A DNA stretch of 64,000 nucleotides from Fremontodendron californicum (Eukaryota; Streptophyta; Magnoliopsida; Malvales; Malvaceae). Below are positions 23,465 to 36,894 of the stretch, one piece after another. The stretch lies in the NCBI GenBank assembly GCA_030761205.1, contig JAULJL010000024.1:19710126-19774125 (forward strand), read 5' to 3'. The notes below the pieces were generated by a model, which saw only the letters and a list, made by a program, of their open reading frames with translations, had not been told where the DNA came from and searched no databases. Numbering within the stretch: position 1 is the stretch's first letter; the number at the start of each line of letters is the position of its first letter. Made by a program: the position numbers and the translations under genes.

Positions 23465-25457
23465 GGTGTACGGATGTAGAATATGAGGACCTTCCTGTCA
23501 GTAATTCTGAAATTGATTTCGAAAGATCCATTTGCACAGGTGATTTTGAGGCTAACGAAGATATTGAGGATTATGGTCTACCTCCGGATCTATTAAGGAA
23601 AATAGAACAAGAGGAGAAACAAGTACTTCCTCATAAGGAACTATTGGAAATGATAAATCTGGAAAATGATGAAGAGATAAAGGAGGTCAAAATTGGGACT
23701 TCATTGTCATTATCAATAAAGGGTGAATTGATAGCCTTGCTCCAAGAATATGTGGATGTATTGCATGGTCTTACCAAGACATGCCAGGGTTGGATCCGGA
23801 TATTGTGGTTCATAAGCTCCCTTTAAGGCCATAATGCAAGCCAATTCAGCAGAAGTTGAGAAGAATGAGGCCGGACATACTGTTAAAGATAAAAGAGGAG
23901 GTTAAAAAGCAATTTGATGCTGGGTTCTTAGAGGTGGAAAAAATCCAGAATGGGTGGCAAACATTGTTCCAGTACCAAAGAAGGATGGCAAGGTGCGAAT
24001 GTGCGTTGATTATAGAGATCTGAACAAGGCCAGCCCTAAAGATAATTTCAACAAGGCCAGCCCTAAAGATAATTTCCTTTTGCCCCATATCAATACTCTG
24101 GTGGATAATACGGTGAAGGGTTCTTTATTTTCTTTCATGGACGGATTCTCAGGATACAATTAGATTAAGATGGCACCAGAAGATATGGAGAAAACCATAT
24201 TTGTTACAATGTGGGGAACCTTCTGCTACAAGGTAATGCCATTTGGGTTGAAGAATGCTGGGGCAACATATCAGAGAGCCATGGTGACCTTGTTTCATGA
24301 TATGATGCATAAGGGAATTGAGGTCTATGTTGATGATATGATCGCAAAGTCACAAGGAGAAGAGGAGCATATTGCGAATCTTAAGAAGCTCTTCGAACGA
24401 CTAAGGAAGTTTAGACTCAAGCTAAATCTAGCAAAATGCACTTTTGGAGTCACCTCGGGAAAATTCCTGGGTTTTGTCGTCAGCAAAAGGGGAATTGAGA
24501 TTGACCCGGATACAGTGAAGGCTATTCAGAATTTGCCACCACATTGTACTCAAAAGGAATTAAGAGGCTTTCTGGGGTGATTGAATTACATTGCTCGGTT
24601 TATTTCTCAGTTAACCGACAAATGTGATCCAATATTAAGTTACTTCGAAAACATGATCCAGGAGAATAGGATGAAGATTGTCAGATTGCATTTGAAAAGG
24701 TTAAACATTATCTATCCAACCCACCAGTATTAATGCCACCTGTTTCGGATAAACCAATGATACTGTATTTATCAGTACTTGAGAAATCTATGGGTTGTGT
24801 TTTTGGGCAGCTTGATGAGGCTGGAAAGAAAGAACAGACAGTTTACTACCTCAGCAAGAAGTTCACAGATTATGAGTTGAAATATTCGTCGGTAGAAAAA
24901 TTGTGTTGTGCCTTAGCTTGGATTGCTCGAAGACTTAGACATTACATGTTGTACCATACAACGTGGTTGATTTCCAAGCTAAATCCAATCAAGTACATGT
25001 TGGAAGCACCTTCTTTATCAGGGAGAACAGCAAGATGGCAGGTTTTATTGTCAGAGTACGAAATTGTATATGTAAGTCAAAAAGCTATCAAGGGCAGTGC
25101 AGTGGTTGAATTCTTAGCAAGTCGGGCAGTAGAAGATTATGAGCCGTTGAACTTTGACTTCCCGGATAAAGATTTGATGTATGTTTCGCAAGCAGATGAT
25201 ATTCCCCTGAAGAAGAAAGTATGGAAAATGTACTTTGATGGCGCATCTAATGTCATGGGGCACGAAATCGGTGCAGTGCTCATATCTCTAGAAGAAGATT
25301 ATTATCCTATCACTGCTAGATTGGATTTTGATTGTACAAACAATACTGCCGAGTATGAAGCGTGTACCGTGGGCCTTCGTGCTGCAATGGATAGAAAGAT
25401 CAAAGTATGGGAAGTTTTCAGGGACTCAGCCCTAGTGATATACCAGCTACGGGGATA
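23465..25457 (+). pseudogene. Reverse transcriptase and RNase H of element A, broken
   Basis: RT blocks appear in order: VANIVPVPKKDGKVRMCVDY near 23,960, the GFSGYN block near 24,145, KVMPFGLKNAGATYQ near 24,230 and the catalytic VYVDD at about 24,323-24,337. The connection domain follows (SKKFTDYELKYSSVEKLCCA near 24,855), then a second, archaeal-type RNase H (MYFDGASN near 25,230, NNTAEYEA near 25,340), a hallmark of the Tat clade. Lesions: a TAG in the GYN-Q motif (24,161-24,163), stops near 24,580 and 25,456, frameshifts near 23,935 and 24,645, and a 27-bp tandem duplication at 24,023-24,076. Confidence 0.9.
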
Positions 25458-25512
25458 ATGGGAAACTCGAGATACAAAGCTAATCCGATACTGAGAACTC
25501 ATACTAAATTTA

Positions 25513-26544
25513 TTGGAGGAATTTGAAGAAGTGAATTTCAATTACTTCCCTCGAGAAGAAAACCGAGTAGCAGATACTCTGGCTACTTTGTCATCAATGT
25601 TTAAAGTGAATGAAAGGGTTGAAGTTGTGCCAATAAAAATGAGTAAATATGAGTCTCCTGCCCACTGTCTGAGTATTGAAGAAGAAGCAGATGGCCTCCC
25701 TTGGTATAACGACATCTTGCAGTACATCAAGAGTCAACAGTATCCAGAACAAGCAACAGAAAATGACAAGAGAACTCTGAGAAGGCTAGTAATGGGTTTT
25801 GTTCTAGATAGTGAAATTCTCTACAAGAAAGGAAAAGACCAAGTCCTGTTGAGATGTGTCAGATCTGCTGAAGCTCGGAGAATTATAGAAGAGGTCCATG
25901 AAGGGATATGTGGCACTCATGCTAATGGTCACATGCTTGCTAAACAGATTATGAGGGCAGGGTATTATTGGTTGACAATGGAAGGAGATTGTATCAGTTA
26001 TTCCAGAAGTTCCATAAATGCCAGATATATGCAGATAAGATTCATGTGCCGCCATCACCATTGCATGTCATGACTGCACCATGGCCCTTTTCAATGTGGG
26101 GAGTGATATGATCAGGCCTATTACCCCGAAAGCTTCAAATGGACATCGTTTCATCTTGGTGGCCATAGATTATTTGACAAAGTGGGTAGAAGCTGCTTCC
26201 TATGCGAATGTAACAAAGTCGGTGGTTTGCAGATTTGTTAAGAAAGAAATCATATGCCGATATGGGTTGCTAGCAAGAATTATTTCGGATAATGCTCTCA
26301 ATTTGATCAATAAGATGATGAGAGAAGTGTGTACTCAGTTCAAGATCACACATCATAATTCGGCACCTTACCGTCCGAAGATGAATGGGGCAGTAAAAGC
26401 AGCCAATAAGAACATCAAGAAGATTATTGAGAAGATGGCCGATGTGTATAAGGATTGACATGAGATCTTGCATTTTGCTCTTCATGCATATCGTACCTCA
26501 GTTCGCACATCTATAGGGGCAACGCCATTTTCCTTGGTACACGG
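25513..26544 (+). pseudogene. Integrase of element A, 5' part, interrupted by element B
   Basis: The zinc-binding part lies near 25,905-26,030, followed by the DDE core: MIRPITPKASNGHRF near 26,110 and the second aspartate in IISDNALN near 26,285. Where B has a glutamate in GAVEATNKN, A has lysine (near 26,395), so the third catalytic residue is lost. There is a frameshift near 26,010 and a TGA at 26,458. The frame runs to a PFSLVHG block, where B enters after CACGG (26,540-26,544) and the frame resumes at 57,018. Confidence 0.85.
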
Positions 26545-29500
26545 TGTCGCAACCTAAATAAATAACAAGTCTCATCGCAAGATTTTATTATTCGTTAAGC
26601 GTGACATTAAAAAAAACCGAGGACAAATTGACTTAATTCCTCTAGAAAAATAAAGGTTTTGAAAATGATCTTGAAAAAGACATGGAGCTGCCACCTATCT
26701 TTTTTTAGCTAGGTGTGATCGGCCACCTATTATAACCTGCTTTATAAAATATTTTAAAATTAATTAAAACATTTTTAAAACCAATTTCAAGTTTGCGTTT
26801 TAAACCAGAGAAATCAAAGAAACGGGTTTGGGACTCGGTTACGTGTGGGGAAGGATTAGCACCCCCACAACGCCCGTATAAAACGGTACCTTATTAATCG
26901 TGTGTTATCTCAAGTCTCGGTAAAAAGTTGGTTTTAAATTTAGTATTTCAAGTTAATTCCCAATTTAAAGAAAAATAATTCCATTTTTAATTGAAAATGA
27001 CCCGGAATTTATAAATTCAAAATTTTTTTTATATTCCCCAACAAAAATGAAAAAATATAGAAATTTTTATTAGTTTGGAAAACTTTTCGAATCATTCTTT
27101 ATTTTATTGAAAATCATTACTTTCTTTGAAAACATTTAAAAAATATGAATATGAATATGTATGACATAAATAAAATGGCATAGCAAAGTCTAAATAATAT
27201 AATGCAACCTAAATGATATGATATAATTTAAATGTCTTAGCATATTCTAAATGAAATGGAATATCCTAAGTTATATGATATATTCTAAGTGAAATGAAAT
27301 GACCTAGGTAACATAATATATTCTATATGAAATGTAATAACTTACATGACATGGCAAATATAAATGATATGGCATATAATTGGAATAACATGACATCTAA
27401 AATAATGCTATCATATAATATGTATGAAAGTAAAAATGAAAATAATAATGCATGAACATAGTATATGCTAAATAATATGACAAAAAATAACTAAATAAAA
27501 AGCATAGGATATCATGAAATATTCAAAACCATATAATAAACAATATAACATCAAAAATACAAATCAAAATAATAACAATACCATAGAAATTATCATAGCA
27601 AAAATCACATATTATATAAAATGCATGAATATGGAAAATGCAATGCATGAAAATGTATTTTTTTCTTTAATTAAGGAAATCCGTTTATCTAAAAAGATAT
27701 CCGACTACCTTAAGAAAATATATCAAATTAAATATTCTAAAATCAAAATACTTTGTGATTGTTTGAAAACAATTTTTTGAAAAGCTTAGATTAAAAATAA
27801 AAACTTGGCTAAACCCTTTTTAAATGGCTCTAATTTCCTAAGTTAAAAAATCATTTTTAGAGTTTAAAAAGGCTTAGAAACTACCCTAAGTCGGTAGCTA
27901 AACTGCCTAATTAGCCCCCTCTAAGTAACTTAACCAGAACAGAAAAATGATTTTCCTTCAAATTTAATTCTGACTCTACTGTCCAGTTTTAAACCATGAT
28001 TTTTCACCTTATTTTTAAAAATTCTAAAAAATCTAAAAACAGTACTGGAGACTTAGGACATGTAAAACTACATGGAAAAATATCGGCTTAATTTTCTGAT
28101 TAAAGATGACTGCCCAAAAAAATTGGGAAAGTACGAGTACTGGGTGAAAAAACTTTTTTGCACAAACACATTTTTTTGCCTTTGATAAAATCATTTAAAA
28201 ATCAAAGTTAAAATATTTAAGACTCTCTAAATGACTCACAAATAGTAGCTAACACTTTTGAAAAGTTAGGCAAAATTGGCTAAGTAAACAAAATCACAAA
28301 GGTAGAATAATCAATTTGACAACTCTTTAATTTTCCGTAAGTATGCTCAAGAGAGCATGACTTTGAACCATTGATTGGCCTAAGTCATAAGTCAAGTGGC
28401 AAGGATATGAAATGCATGAAAAATGCAGCAAATATGATGCATGAAATGCATGATTTTAAACCTAAATGTCATGAAAAATGCATGGGATCAATAAAATGAC
28501 CTAGACCTAAATGAACTTTCATGGCATTTAATGCAACCTATGTCTAAAATGCATGGATATGCATGGCAAAACAAACCAATCCTGAAATCTAAAATATGCA
28601 TGGCAATAACACAAACACAAGGCATGCTTAAACCAAATACTCAAACAAATGTCATTAAAATGCAAACCTATCAATTAACATAACAAAAATGCACACACAA
28701 AGCAAAGAAAGTGAAGTGGCCGAATGGCCTCATGTTCAAAGTGAGCATGGCATTTTCACAAACATTTGATATACTAACATACTTAACTAAAACATAACAC
28801 TCAAATCATGCAAATATAAAGTAGAGGTATGAAAACTAACAAGCATTTTCATTAAACACATGGATTTCAAAATATAAAACATAAACAAACTTAAACATTT
28901 TGAAAACAGAAAATCAAAAATGCAAGAACATGATAATAAACTCATAAATTGAAATAAACAAGCAACCAAATTAAAACAAGCTTCAATTATTTGTAGTAAA
29001 AGAAGATTTAAAGCATCAAGTCTTATTTAATATAAAAAATAACATGAAATAACAAAGCAAAACAGCAACTAAAACAAAAAATGGGCCATTCGACCATGTC
29101 AAAGAACAAGGGAAAAAAATATTTCAAGAACTTTTTATAAGAAAAGATGAAGAAAGAACATAAAGAAGAACATTAAAAACACTTATTTAAAAAGAAAAAT
29201 CAAAAGAAACTCACCAAAATAATAATCAAAACAGCAAATCAAGAGTGGAAAATCAAAGAAAGTGAAAGAGTATGGGGCTAAAAGCAACCTCTAGAAGCTA
29301 TATTTCAAGTTTCTTCTCTTCTAACTTTCTTTTCTTTTCTAAACTTTTCTTTTTGCTATTCAACAATGGAGAGAAAATCAGCCAAAAGCAAGAGAGAATA
29401 GAGAATGAGAGAGTGCTGAAAATGAAAGAAAACCCTACCCTTGTAGTGGCCGAACCTTCCCTCTCTCTAGGCTAGGATGTTGTCTTTTTTCCTCCAACCA

Positions 29501-31089
29501 ATTTTTATCCAAGGGCTATTGATCTAAGATGTTTAAAACATGAAATTATCACCCACAGATTAGGCCATCATCTATCCACAATTACAACTGTTCAAGAATC
29601 TTAAGCCATTATGTTGACACTCTCCCTCTTCATGCATTGGTCCATATGGCTTATTTGCAAAGGCTTGATAAAAAAATCACTAACTCACTCTTCATTTTTG
29701 GCCCCTGGATTAAAAAATCAAAAACCTCCTTCCCATCCTTGGGCCTTGTTCAGCCATACCTCCTTCTTCCAGCCCAAGTTTGCTTTTTTTGAAAGGCAAG
29801 AAAAGCCCTTTTCGATTTCTTGGGTAAAATGACCTTTTTGCCCCCCGAATGCAAATAAATGGCAAACAAAATCCAAATTCAAATTTTCATTTTTCAATAC
29901 TTTCAAAATAATAAAAAATTGAATTCTAGAAGTTTTCAAAATTTTTCGAGTCCGTTTACTATTTATTTGGATTTTTTCTTCCAAAATTGCCTTTTTTATG
30001 CCCCCAAATTTTTCCATTTTTTAAATGAGCTCCAAATCAAGATTTTTCTTCACCAATCTCTTTAAAATAATTTAAAAGTGTGATCTGGAAGTGTTCATAA
30101 TTTTTGGAACTCATTTGTTATTTTTCGGGATTTATATAATTGATTTACTGCATAGGGGGCCCGGGATTTGGCCATTTTGCAAACGAACTCCTAATCAATA
30201 TTTTCTTTCTCCAATATCTTTAAAATAATACAAAAATGAGATTTACAAATTTTCAAAAATTTTTGAGTTCATTTGCTATTTTTTCGGGATTTATCTTCTA
30301 GAATTACTACATAGAAGACCTGGGATTTGGCCATTTTGCAAACGAACTCCGAATCAAGATTTTCTTTCGCCAATCTCTTCCAAATAATTTAAAAATGAGA
30401 TTTGAAATTTTTTAGAATTTTTAGAGTTCATTTGCGATTTTCCCAAATTTCCAATTTTGCCCTTTTGCCTCCGAAACTCGATTTTGCTCAAAACAAGTCC
30501 GATTTTTAGATTTTCTTCAAACTGAGCCTTGGTCTATCCTTTTTTAATCACACCTAATGCATTAGGGGCTTTAGTCTTACCAAGTCGGGTCATTTCTGTA
30601 ATTCTTCCCAATTTCACTGAAATTCGCCAAAACCCTAATTCTCGGTTTTCTCCCGGATTGACTTTTCTTTCAAGTGGCTTCTCCATTGCCCGTAGTCAGT
30701 GCTTATCTTTCATTTGCAACCTTCAATTTTGACCAATTCGATCGTTTAAGCACTTTTCCCCAAAATTCTCGGATTAGGGTTTCCTTTCTACTGAATGTCC
30801 ATAACCCAACTTCCGAACTCCATATCTTTCGATGTAGACCTCGGATTATCAAAATTCTTTCACCATTTTTCAATTGAACTTCAAATCTTGATTTTGAAAA
30901 TGGGTTGACTTTTTCAGTAGTTGACTTTTTGGGTTGACTTTTTTCAAGTTTGACTTTTTATGCTCGCCCTCTTAAACTAAGTCTCGAAGTACCACCTACA
31001 GGATGAAAAAAACTTTTGACATTCTGAAACATCAATTTAAGAAGAAAACATACTTGTTTTAGTGGTCCGGACGAAATTAGGTGTCTACA
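26545..31089 (-). repeat. 3' LTR of element B
   Basis: 4,545 bp, next to the polypurine tract at 31,090-31,105. It matches 52,489-57,017, with segments present in one LTR and missing in the other. For example, the block at about 28,510-28,790 here is absent near 54,540 in the 5' LTR, and a block near 53,050-53,130 there is missing here around 27,085. The divergence implies B is clearly older than C. Confidence 0.9.
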
Positions 31090-31105
31090 GCTGCCCCTCT
31101 TTGGC
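31090..31105 (-). other. Polypurine tract of element B
   Basis: Read on the minus strand it is GCCAAAGAGGGGCAGC, immediately before the 3' LTR. A has the identical tract at 60,113-60,128. It primes plus-strand DNA synthesis. Confidence 0.85.
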
Positions 31106-33495
31106 AATTGCTGAGAATCAGGAATCAGGCAAAGATAAACAAACACTAATTTTGTTCGGTTAGTGAAATCACATATGAAGAGAAAGAGATTTCTCTTTTT
31201 CATTTTTTTGGCGAAATTGTAAATAGAAGATATTGTCTTTAAATTAAATTCCCTGACTAATCAAGGCTCGACCCGTCTTAAGGAAACGAATTCGATTTGC
31301 ACGGAAAAAATTGTCCCCGGAGGTCTTTAAAATGGTGCCCGGAGGTCTTAAAAAATGATGCCCGGAGGCCTTACCCGTGATTTTGAAAATAATGCCCGGA
31401 GGTCTTAAGAATGGTGCCCGGAGGCCTTACCTGTGATTTGAAAATACCTTGACGACGGTCTCAAGGCTCGACTCATTTGATAAACAGAATGAATTCGATT
31501 TAAAACAAAAGGAAATACCTCGACGGTGGTCTCAAGGCTCGACTCATTTGATAAAACAGAATGAATTCGATTTAAAACAGAAGGAAATACCTCGACGGGT
31601 CTCAAGGCTCAACTTATTTGATAAAACAGAATGAATTTGATTTAAAACGAAAGGAAATACCTCGACGGAGGTCTCAAGGCTCGACTCATTTAATAAAACA
31701 GAATGAATTTGATTTAAAACAAAAGAAAATACCTCGACGGAGGTCTCAAGGCTCGATTCATTTGATAAAACATAATGAATTCGATTTAAAACAAAAGGAA
31801 ATACTAAGAATGATTCTGGGTTTGGTTCATTTGGAAAAAAAATTAACTTGAAAATGAAAAGAGCATACCTCGATGGTCGTCTCGGGGCTCGACTAGTTTG
31901 AAAAGCAAAATGAGTTCGATTTGGAAAGAAAATGTACCTCGACGGTGATCTCGGGGCTCGACTCGTTTGAAAAACAGAATGAGTTCACTTTGGGGAAGGC
32001 CAAGTTTTCCTGATTTCTGCAATGTTATCTAAATGCAGTGATGAGAATGACATGCTTTGCAAATGCTTGTATGTTTCCTAAGAATGAATGCAATCAAATG
32101 ATTGTGTCATGATTTCTAATCCATGGTTTCTTTGAAATTCACAGATTATCTGACTTCATGACAGAGTTTTCAATTATTCATTGATGCCCCACTTAAGGAA
32201 TCATTCACTCAAGATAACTTGTCAAACAGTCTTAGTTTCTGACTTTTGCTGAAATTCATAGATTTTCTGACTTCGTGATGGAGTTTCCAACACGTTCACT
32301 GTTTTCTTTTCTTGGTGAACTTTCCAAACCTTTCCCAAGATTTAAATCTATTCCTTAGTAATACTTTGAAATATTTTTATTTAAAGATTTTTTATTACTA
32401 ATCATCATTCAATTTAATAACAATCATAATGTATCTCAAAATGTATGAAAGAAAATACGAATCAAGCAAAAATTGTCATGAAAAGGATAACAAGAATTTA
32501 TTGCAAGAAATGTTTCAAAATTGTAAAAATAAATATCAAGGATATAAGAAACAAATGTAAGGTTATAGGTTGTAGATGCCCCAGATGCGGAATATCTTGG
32601 ACCCCTCCCTTTTCAAACCATCTGAAATTTCTTTTGAATGAGCAATTTACTTGGGTAACCTCTTAGCTTTCGTAGTTACATCAGACTGAGTTGTTCTCCT
32701 TTCTTTTAATTTTCAGATACTTTCTCCCCCTTTACACGGAGCAGTGATTATAACTTTGAATAGTACTTGAGCCGCCCTTTGCGGGTTTTCAACTCAAGTG
32801 TCCTCCATTCGGTATTAAGTCGCCCTTTGCGGGTTTTTGGCTTAAACCTCTCCTTTTACATTCTTTTTTCATTTCCATTATTTTTATTCTACCATGCATC
32901 TGAGAATTCTAAATATTTCCAAGGTAAAAATGTCAATTCAAAAAATGGGATGAATTTTGAGAATAACCTTTCAAATTAAATATCCATGCTTGATCAAAAT
33001 GGGCTTTTAAAGCACGTAATGTAGGCCAAGGTTTAGGTTTAGAAAGAAAGGATAAAATAAGCCCAAAGTTTGTTTAAGGGTAATTGGATGAATGATAATT
33101 TCTTGAGGAGAACTCATTCTTGAAACACTCGTCCCTTTTTGGACTTTCTTTTCTTCCTTTTTTTTTTTCTTTGTTGGCTTTCATTTGCAATATTTTTCGA
33201 TGGCTTTATTTTTGCCATGATTTTTTTATTATTTTTACTCGCATTTGCCCTCCAGTGTAGAGGATGATCCTTGATCAAAGTTTAAAGAAAGAAGTAATTC
33301 CTAATGCTCAAAGGGGTGACTAAGGATAATTTCTTCTTAGTGAAAGGAATATGAAAGATGGCCATTCATCATATCAAGCATGAATATTCTCTTTGAAAAG
33401 CAATTCACAGGGGAGATAGATATATAGAATTTTCATTTTTACACTTGAAATCATTTGGATTTCCATGTGCACAGCATCACACTTTTTTTTTTTTT
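31106..33495 (-). other. 3' UTR of element B
   Basis: Non-coding stretch between the integrase stop and the polypurine tract. It holds a tandem array of about 70-72 bp (31,440-31,990) and five shorter GCCCGGAGGTCTT repeats of about 22-40 bp spacing (31,310-31,430). The rest (32,000-33,490) has no coding or repeat structure that I can interpret, apart from paired phrases GCCCTTTGCGGGTTTT near 32,774 and 32,822. A shares this region at 57,426-60,112. Confidence 0.75.
31440..31990 (-). repeat. Tandem array of ~72-bp units in the 3' UTR of B (about 8 units)
   Basis: The phrase ACCTCGAC or a close variant starts at 31,446, 31,517, 31,589, 31,659, 31,731, 31,801 (degenerate), 31,867 and 31,936. 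Spacing is 66-72 bp. Because 72 is a multiple of three, some reading frames run through it with a repeated peptide, but these are not genes. Confidence 0.85.
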
Positions 33496-34841
33496 TCAAG
33501 CATAATACTTCTTCAGTTCATCAGCATTCACGGGATTTCTGAAATCCTCCCCGTCCATTCTAGTTAAAATCAATGCTCCTCCAAAAAAAGCTCTTTTTAC
33601 CACATAGGGTCCTTCCCAATTCGGAGCCCAATTTCCTCTCGGGCCTTTCACTATAGGGAGAATTTTCCTCAGTACGAACTTTCTTGTTATGGGCTCGAAT
33701 CATCATTTTCTGGTACAGCTGCCCGTGACAAATTGCTTTCAATCTTTTCTCCTTGATGAGATTCAACTGTTCATAATGAGCTCTAACCCATTCTGTTTCC
33801 TCTAGGCCAACTTCCATCAAAACCCGAAGTGAAGGGATCTCAACTTCAATAGGTAGCACTGCTTCCAACCCATATACCAAAGAAAACGGCGTTGCCCTGT
33901 AGATGTGCAGAGCGAAGTACGATATGCATGAGGAGCAAAAGGAAAGATCTCATGCCAATCTTTGTACACGTTGGTCATCTTCTCAACAATCTTCTTGATA
34001 TTCTTGTTAGTTGCTTCTACTGCGCCATTCATTTTCGGACGGTAAGGTGGCGAATTATGATGTGTGATCTTGAATTAAGTACACACTTCTCTCATCATCT
34101 TATTGTTCAAATTGAGAGCATTATCCGAAATAATTCTTGCTGGCAACCCGTAATGGCATATGATTTCTTTCTTGACGAATCTGCATACCACTGACTTTGT
34201 TACATTCGCATAGGAAGCAGCTTCTACCCACTTTGTGAAATAATCTATGGCCACCAAGATGAAACGATGTCCATTTGAAGCTTTCGGGGTAATAGGCCTT
34301 ATCATATCCATTCCCCACATTGAAAAGGGCCACGGTGCAGTCTTGATATGTAATGGTGATGGCGGCACATGAATCTTATCTGCATATATCTGGCATTTAT
34401 GGCACTTTCGAGAATAACTGATGCAATCTCCTTCCATCGTCAGCCAATAGTACCCTGCCCTCATAATCTGTTTAGCAAGCATGTGACCATTAGCATAAGT
34501 GCCACATATCCCTTCATGGACCTCTTCTATAATTCTCTGAGCTTCAGCAGATCCGACACATCTCAACAAGACTTGGTCTTTTCCTTTCTTGTAGAGAATC
34601 TCACTGTCTAAAACAAAACCCATTGCTAGCCTTCTCAGAGTCCTCTTGTCATTTTTTGTTGCTTGTTCTGGATACTGTCGACACTTGATGTACTGCAAGA
34701 TGTCGTTATACCAAGGAAGGCCATTTGCTTCTTCTTCAATACTCAGACATTGAGCAGGAGACTCATATATACTCATCTTTATTGGTACAACTTCAGCCCC
34801 TTCATTCACTTTAAACATTGATGACAAAGTAGCCAGAGAAT
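33496..34841 (-). pseudogene. Integrase of element B, broken
   Basis: On the minus strand the zinc-binding HHCC-like part (KCHKCQIYAD near 34,400) and the DDE core are visible: first D in MDMIRPITPK near 34,310, second D in ISDNALN near 34,125 and E in GAVEATNKN near 34,020. The C-terminal part runs to a YYA stop at 33,496-33,498. A TAA replaces the CAG seen in A near 34,075, and a 1-bp deletion near 33,900 shifts the frame, with an upstream discontinuity near 34,842. All three catalytic residues are present, unlike in A. Confidence 0.88.
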
Positions 34842-35366
34842 CTACCATTCGATTTTCTTCTCGAGGAAATTTACTTCTTCAAATTCTTGCAATAAACTCA
34901 GTATGAGTTCTCGGTATCGGATTAGCTTTGTATCTCGGGTTTCCCATTCTCCTCGTAGCTGGTATATCACTAAGGTTGAGTCTCCAAAAACTTCGAATAC
35001 TTTGATCTTTCTGTCTACTGCAGCACGAAGGCCCATAGTACACGCTTCATACTTGGCAGTATTGTTTGTACAATCAAAATCCAATCTAGCAGTGAAAGGA
35101 TAATAATCTTCTTCTGGGGATATAAGCACTGCACCGATTCCATGCCCCATGGCATTAGATGCGCCATCAAAATACATTTTCCACACTTTCTTCTTTAGGG
35201 GAATCTCATCTTCTTGTGAAACATACATCAAATCTTCATATGGGAAGTCAAAGTTCAACGGCTCATAATCTTCCATTGCCCGACTTGCTAAGAATTCAGC
35301 CACTTCACTGCCCTTGATAGCTTTTTGACTTACATATACAATGTCGTACTCTGACAATAAAACCTG
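34842..35366 (-). pseudogene. Archaeal-type RNase H domain of element B
   Basis: The domain carries MYFDGASNAMGHGIGA near 35,170, the glutamate in NNTAKYEACTMGL near 35,050 and the aspartate in FGDSTLVIYQ near 34,985. A second RNase H of this type after the RT-linked one is characteristic of the Tat lineage. A TAG stop, where A has TGG, separates it from the RT frame at about 35,367, and a small deletion near 34,850 separates it from integrase. Confidence 0.85.
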
Positions 35367-36602
35367 CTATCTTGCCGTCCTCCCTGACAAAGAAGGTGCT
35401 TCTAACATGTACTTGACTAGATCCAGCTTGGCAATCAACCACGTTGTGTGGTACAACATGTACTGTCTGAGTCTTCGAGTAGTCCAAGCTAAAGCACAAC
35501 ACAACTTTTCTACCGATGAATATTTCAACTCATAATCTGTGAACTTCTTGCTGAGGTAGTAAACTGCCTGTTCTTTCTTTCCAGTCTCATCAAGCTGCCC
35601 CAAAACACAACCCATGGATCTCTCAAATACTGATAAATACAATATCATTGGTTTATCCGGAACAGGTGGAATTAGTACTGGTGGGTTGGATAGATAATGT
35701 TTAACCTTTTCAAATGCAATCTGACAACCTTCATCCCATTCTCCTGGATCACATTTTCGAAGTAACTTAAATATTGGATCACACATGTCGGTTAATTGAG
35801 AAATAAACATAGTAATGTAATTCAATCTCCCCAGAAAGCCTCTTACTTCTTTTTGAGTACGAGGTGGTGACAAATTCTGAATAGCCTTTACTTTATCCGG
35901 GTCAATCTCAATTCCTCTTTTGCTAACGACAAAACCCAAGAATTTCCTCAAGGTGACTCTAAAAGTGCATTTTGCCGGATTTATCTTGAGTCTAAACTTC
36001 CTTAGTCGTTCAAAGAGCTTCTTTAGATTCGCAATATGCTCCTCTTCTTCTTGTGACTTTGCGATCATATCATCAACATAGACCTCAATTCCCTTATGCA
36101 TCATATCATGAAACAAGGTCACCATGGCTCTTTGATATGTTGCCCCAGCATTCTTCAACCCAAATGGCATTACCTTGTAGCAGAAGGTTCCCCACATTGT
36201 AAAAAATGTGGTTTTCTCCATATCTTCCGGTGCCATCTTGATTTGATTATATCCTGAGAATCTGTCCATGAAAGAAAATAAAGAACTTTTCACTGTATTA
36301 TCCACCAGAATATCAATATGGGGCAAAGGGAAATTATCTTTAGGACTGGCCTTGTTCAAATCTCGGTAATCAACGCACATCCGCACTTTGCCATCCTTAT
36401 TTGGTACTGGAACAATATTTGCCACCCATTCTGGATATTTTGCCACTTCTAAGAACCCAGCATCAAATTGCTTCTTCACCTCCTCTTTTATCTTTAACAG
36501 CATGTCTGGCCTCATTCTTCTCAACTTTTGCTGAATTGGCTTGCATTATGGCCTTAAAAGGAGCTTATGAACCACAATATCCGGATCCAACCCTGGCATG
36601 TC
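35367..36602 (-). CDS. Reverse transcriptase with RNase H of element B (385-codon open segment)
   Basis: This is the best-preserved domain in the window. Reading leftwards on the minus strand: RMRPDMLLKIKEEVKKQFD near 36,520, the MCVDYRDLNKASP block near 36,370, GYNQIKMAPEDMEKT near 36,240, PFGLKNAGATYQRAM near 36,150, the catalytic VYVDD at 36,069-36,083, and the LGFVVSKRGIEIDP block near 35,930. The connection domain SKKFTDYELKYSSVEKLCCA lies near 35,540. The TAA at 36,603-36,605 cuts it from the upstream part of pol (36,603-36,894), and a TAG ends it at 35,367. It copies element RNA into DNA with a tRNA primer. Confidence 0.9.
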
Positions 36603-36894
36603 TTAGTAAGACCATGCAAATACATCCACATATTCCTGGAGCAAGGCTGTCAATTCACCCTTTATTGATGATGACAATGAAGTTCCGATTTTGACTCCCA
36701 GATTTATCATTTCCAATAATTCCTTATGAGAAAGTACTTGTTTCTCCTCTTGTTCTATTTTCTTTAATAGATCTGGAGGTAGACCATAATCCTCAGTATC
36801 TTCGTTAGCCTCAAAATTACCCGTGCAAATGTGTCTTTCAAAATCAATTTCAGATTTACTGACAGGAAGGTCCTTATATTTCACATCCATACAC
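36603..36894 (-). pseudogene. N-terminal pol segment of element B
   Basis: It opens just after the putative intron with the conserved DVKYKDLPVSKSEIDFERH block and contains GLPPDLLKKIEQEEKQ and LTALLQEYVDVFAWSY. The last codon is followed by TAA where A has CAA, so pol is cut here. The block is the linker before RT in this family. Confidence 0.8.

Noticed and set aside
26545..26600. Two separate solo LTRs instead of one element B
   Set aside because: The outer ends share the CACGG duplication, and the interior is in complete Ogre order between matching primer site and polypurine tract.
31405..31990. CRISPR-like look of the 72-bp and 65-bp arrays
   Set aside because: Units are contiguous with no unique spacers, lie in a plant retrotransposon 3' UTR, and there are no cas genes.
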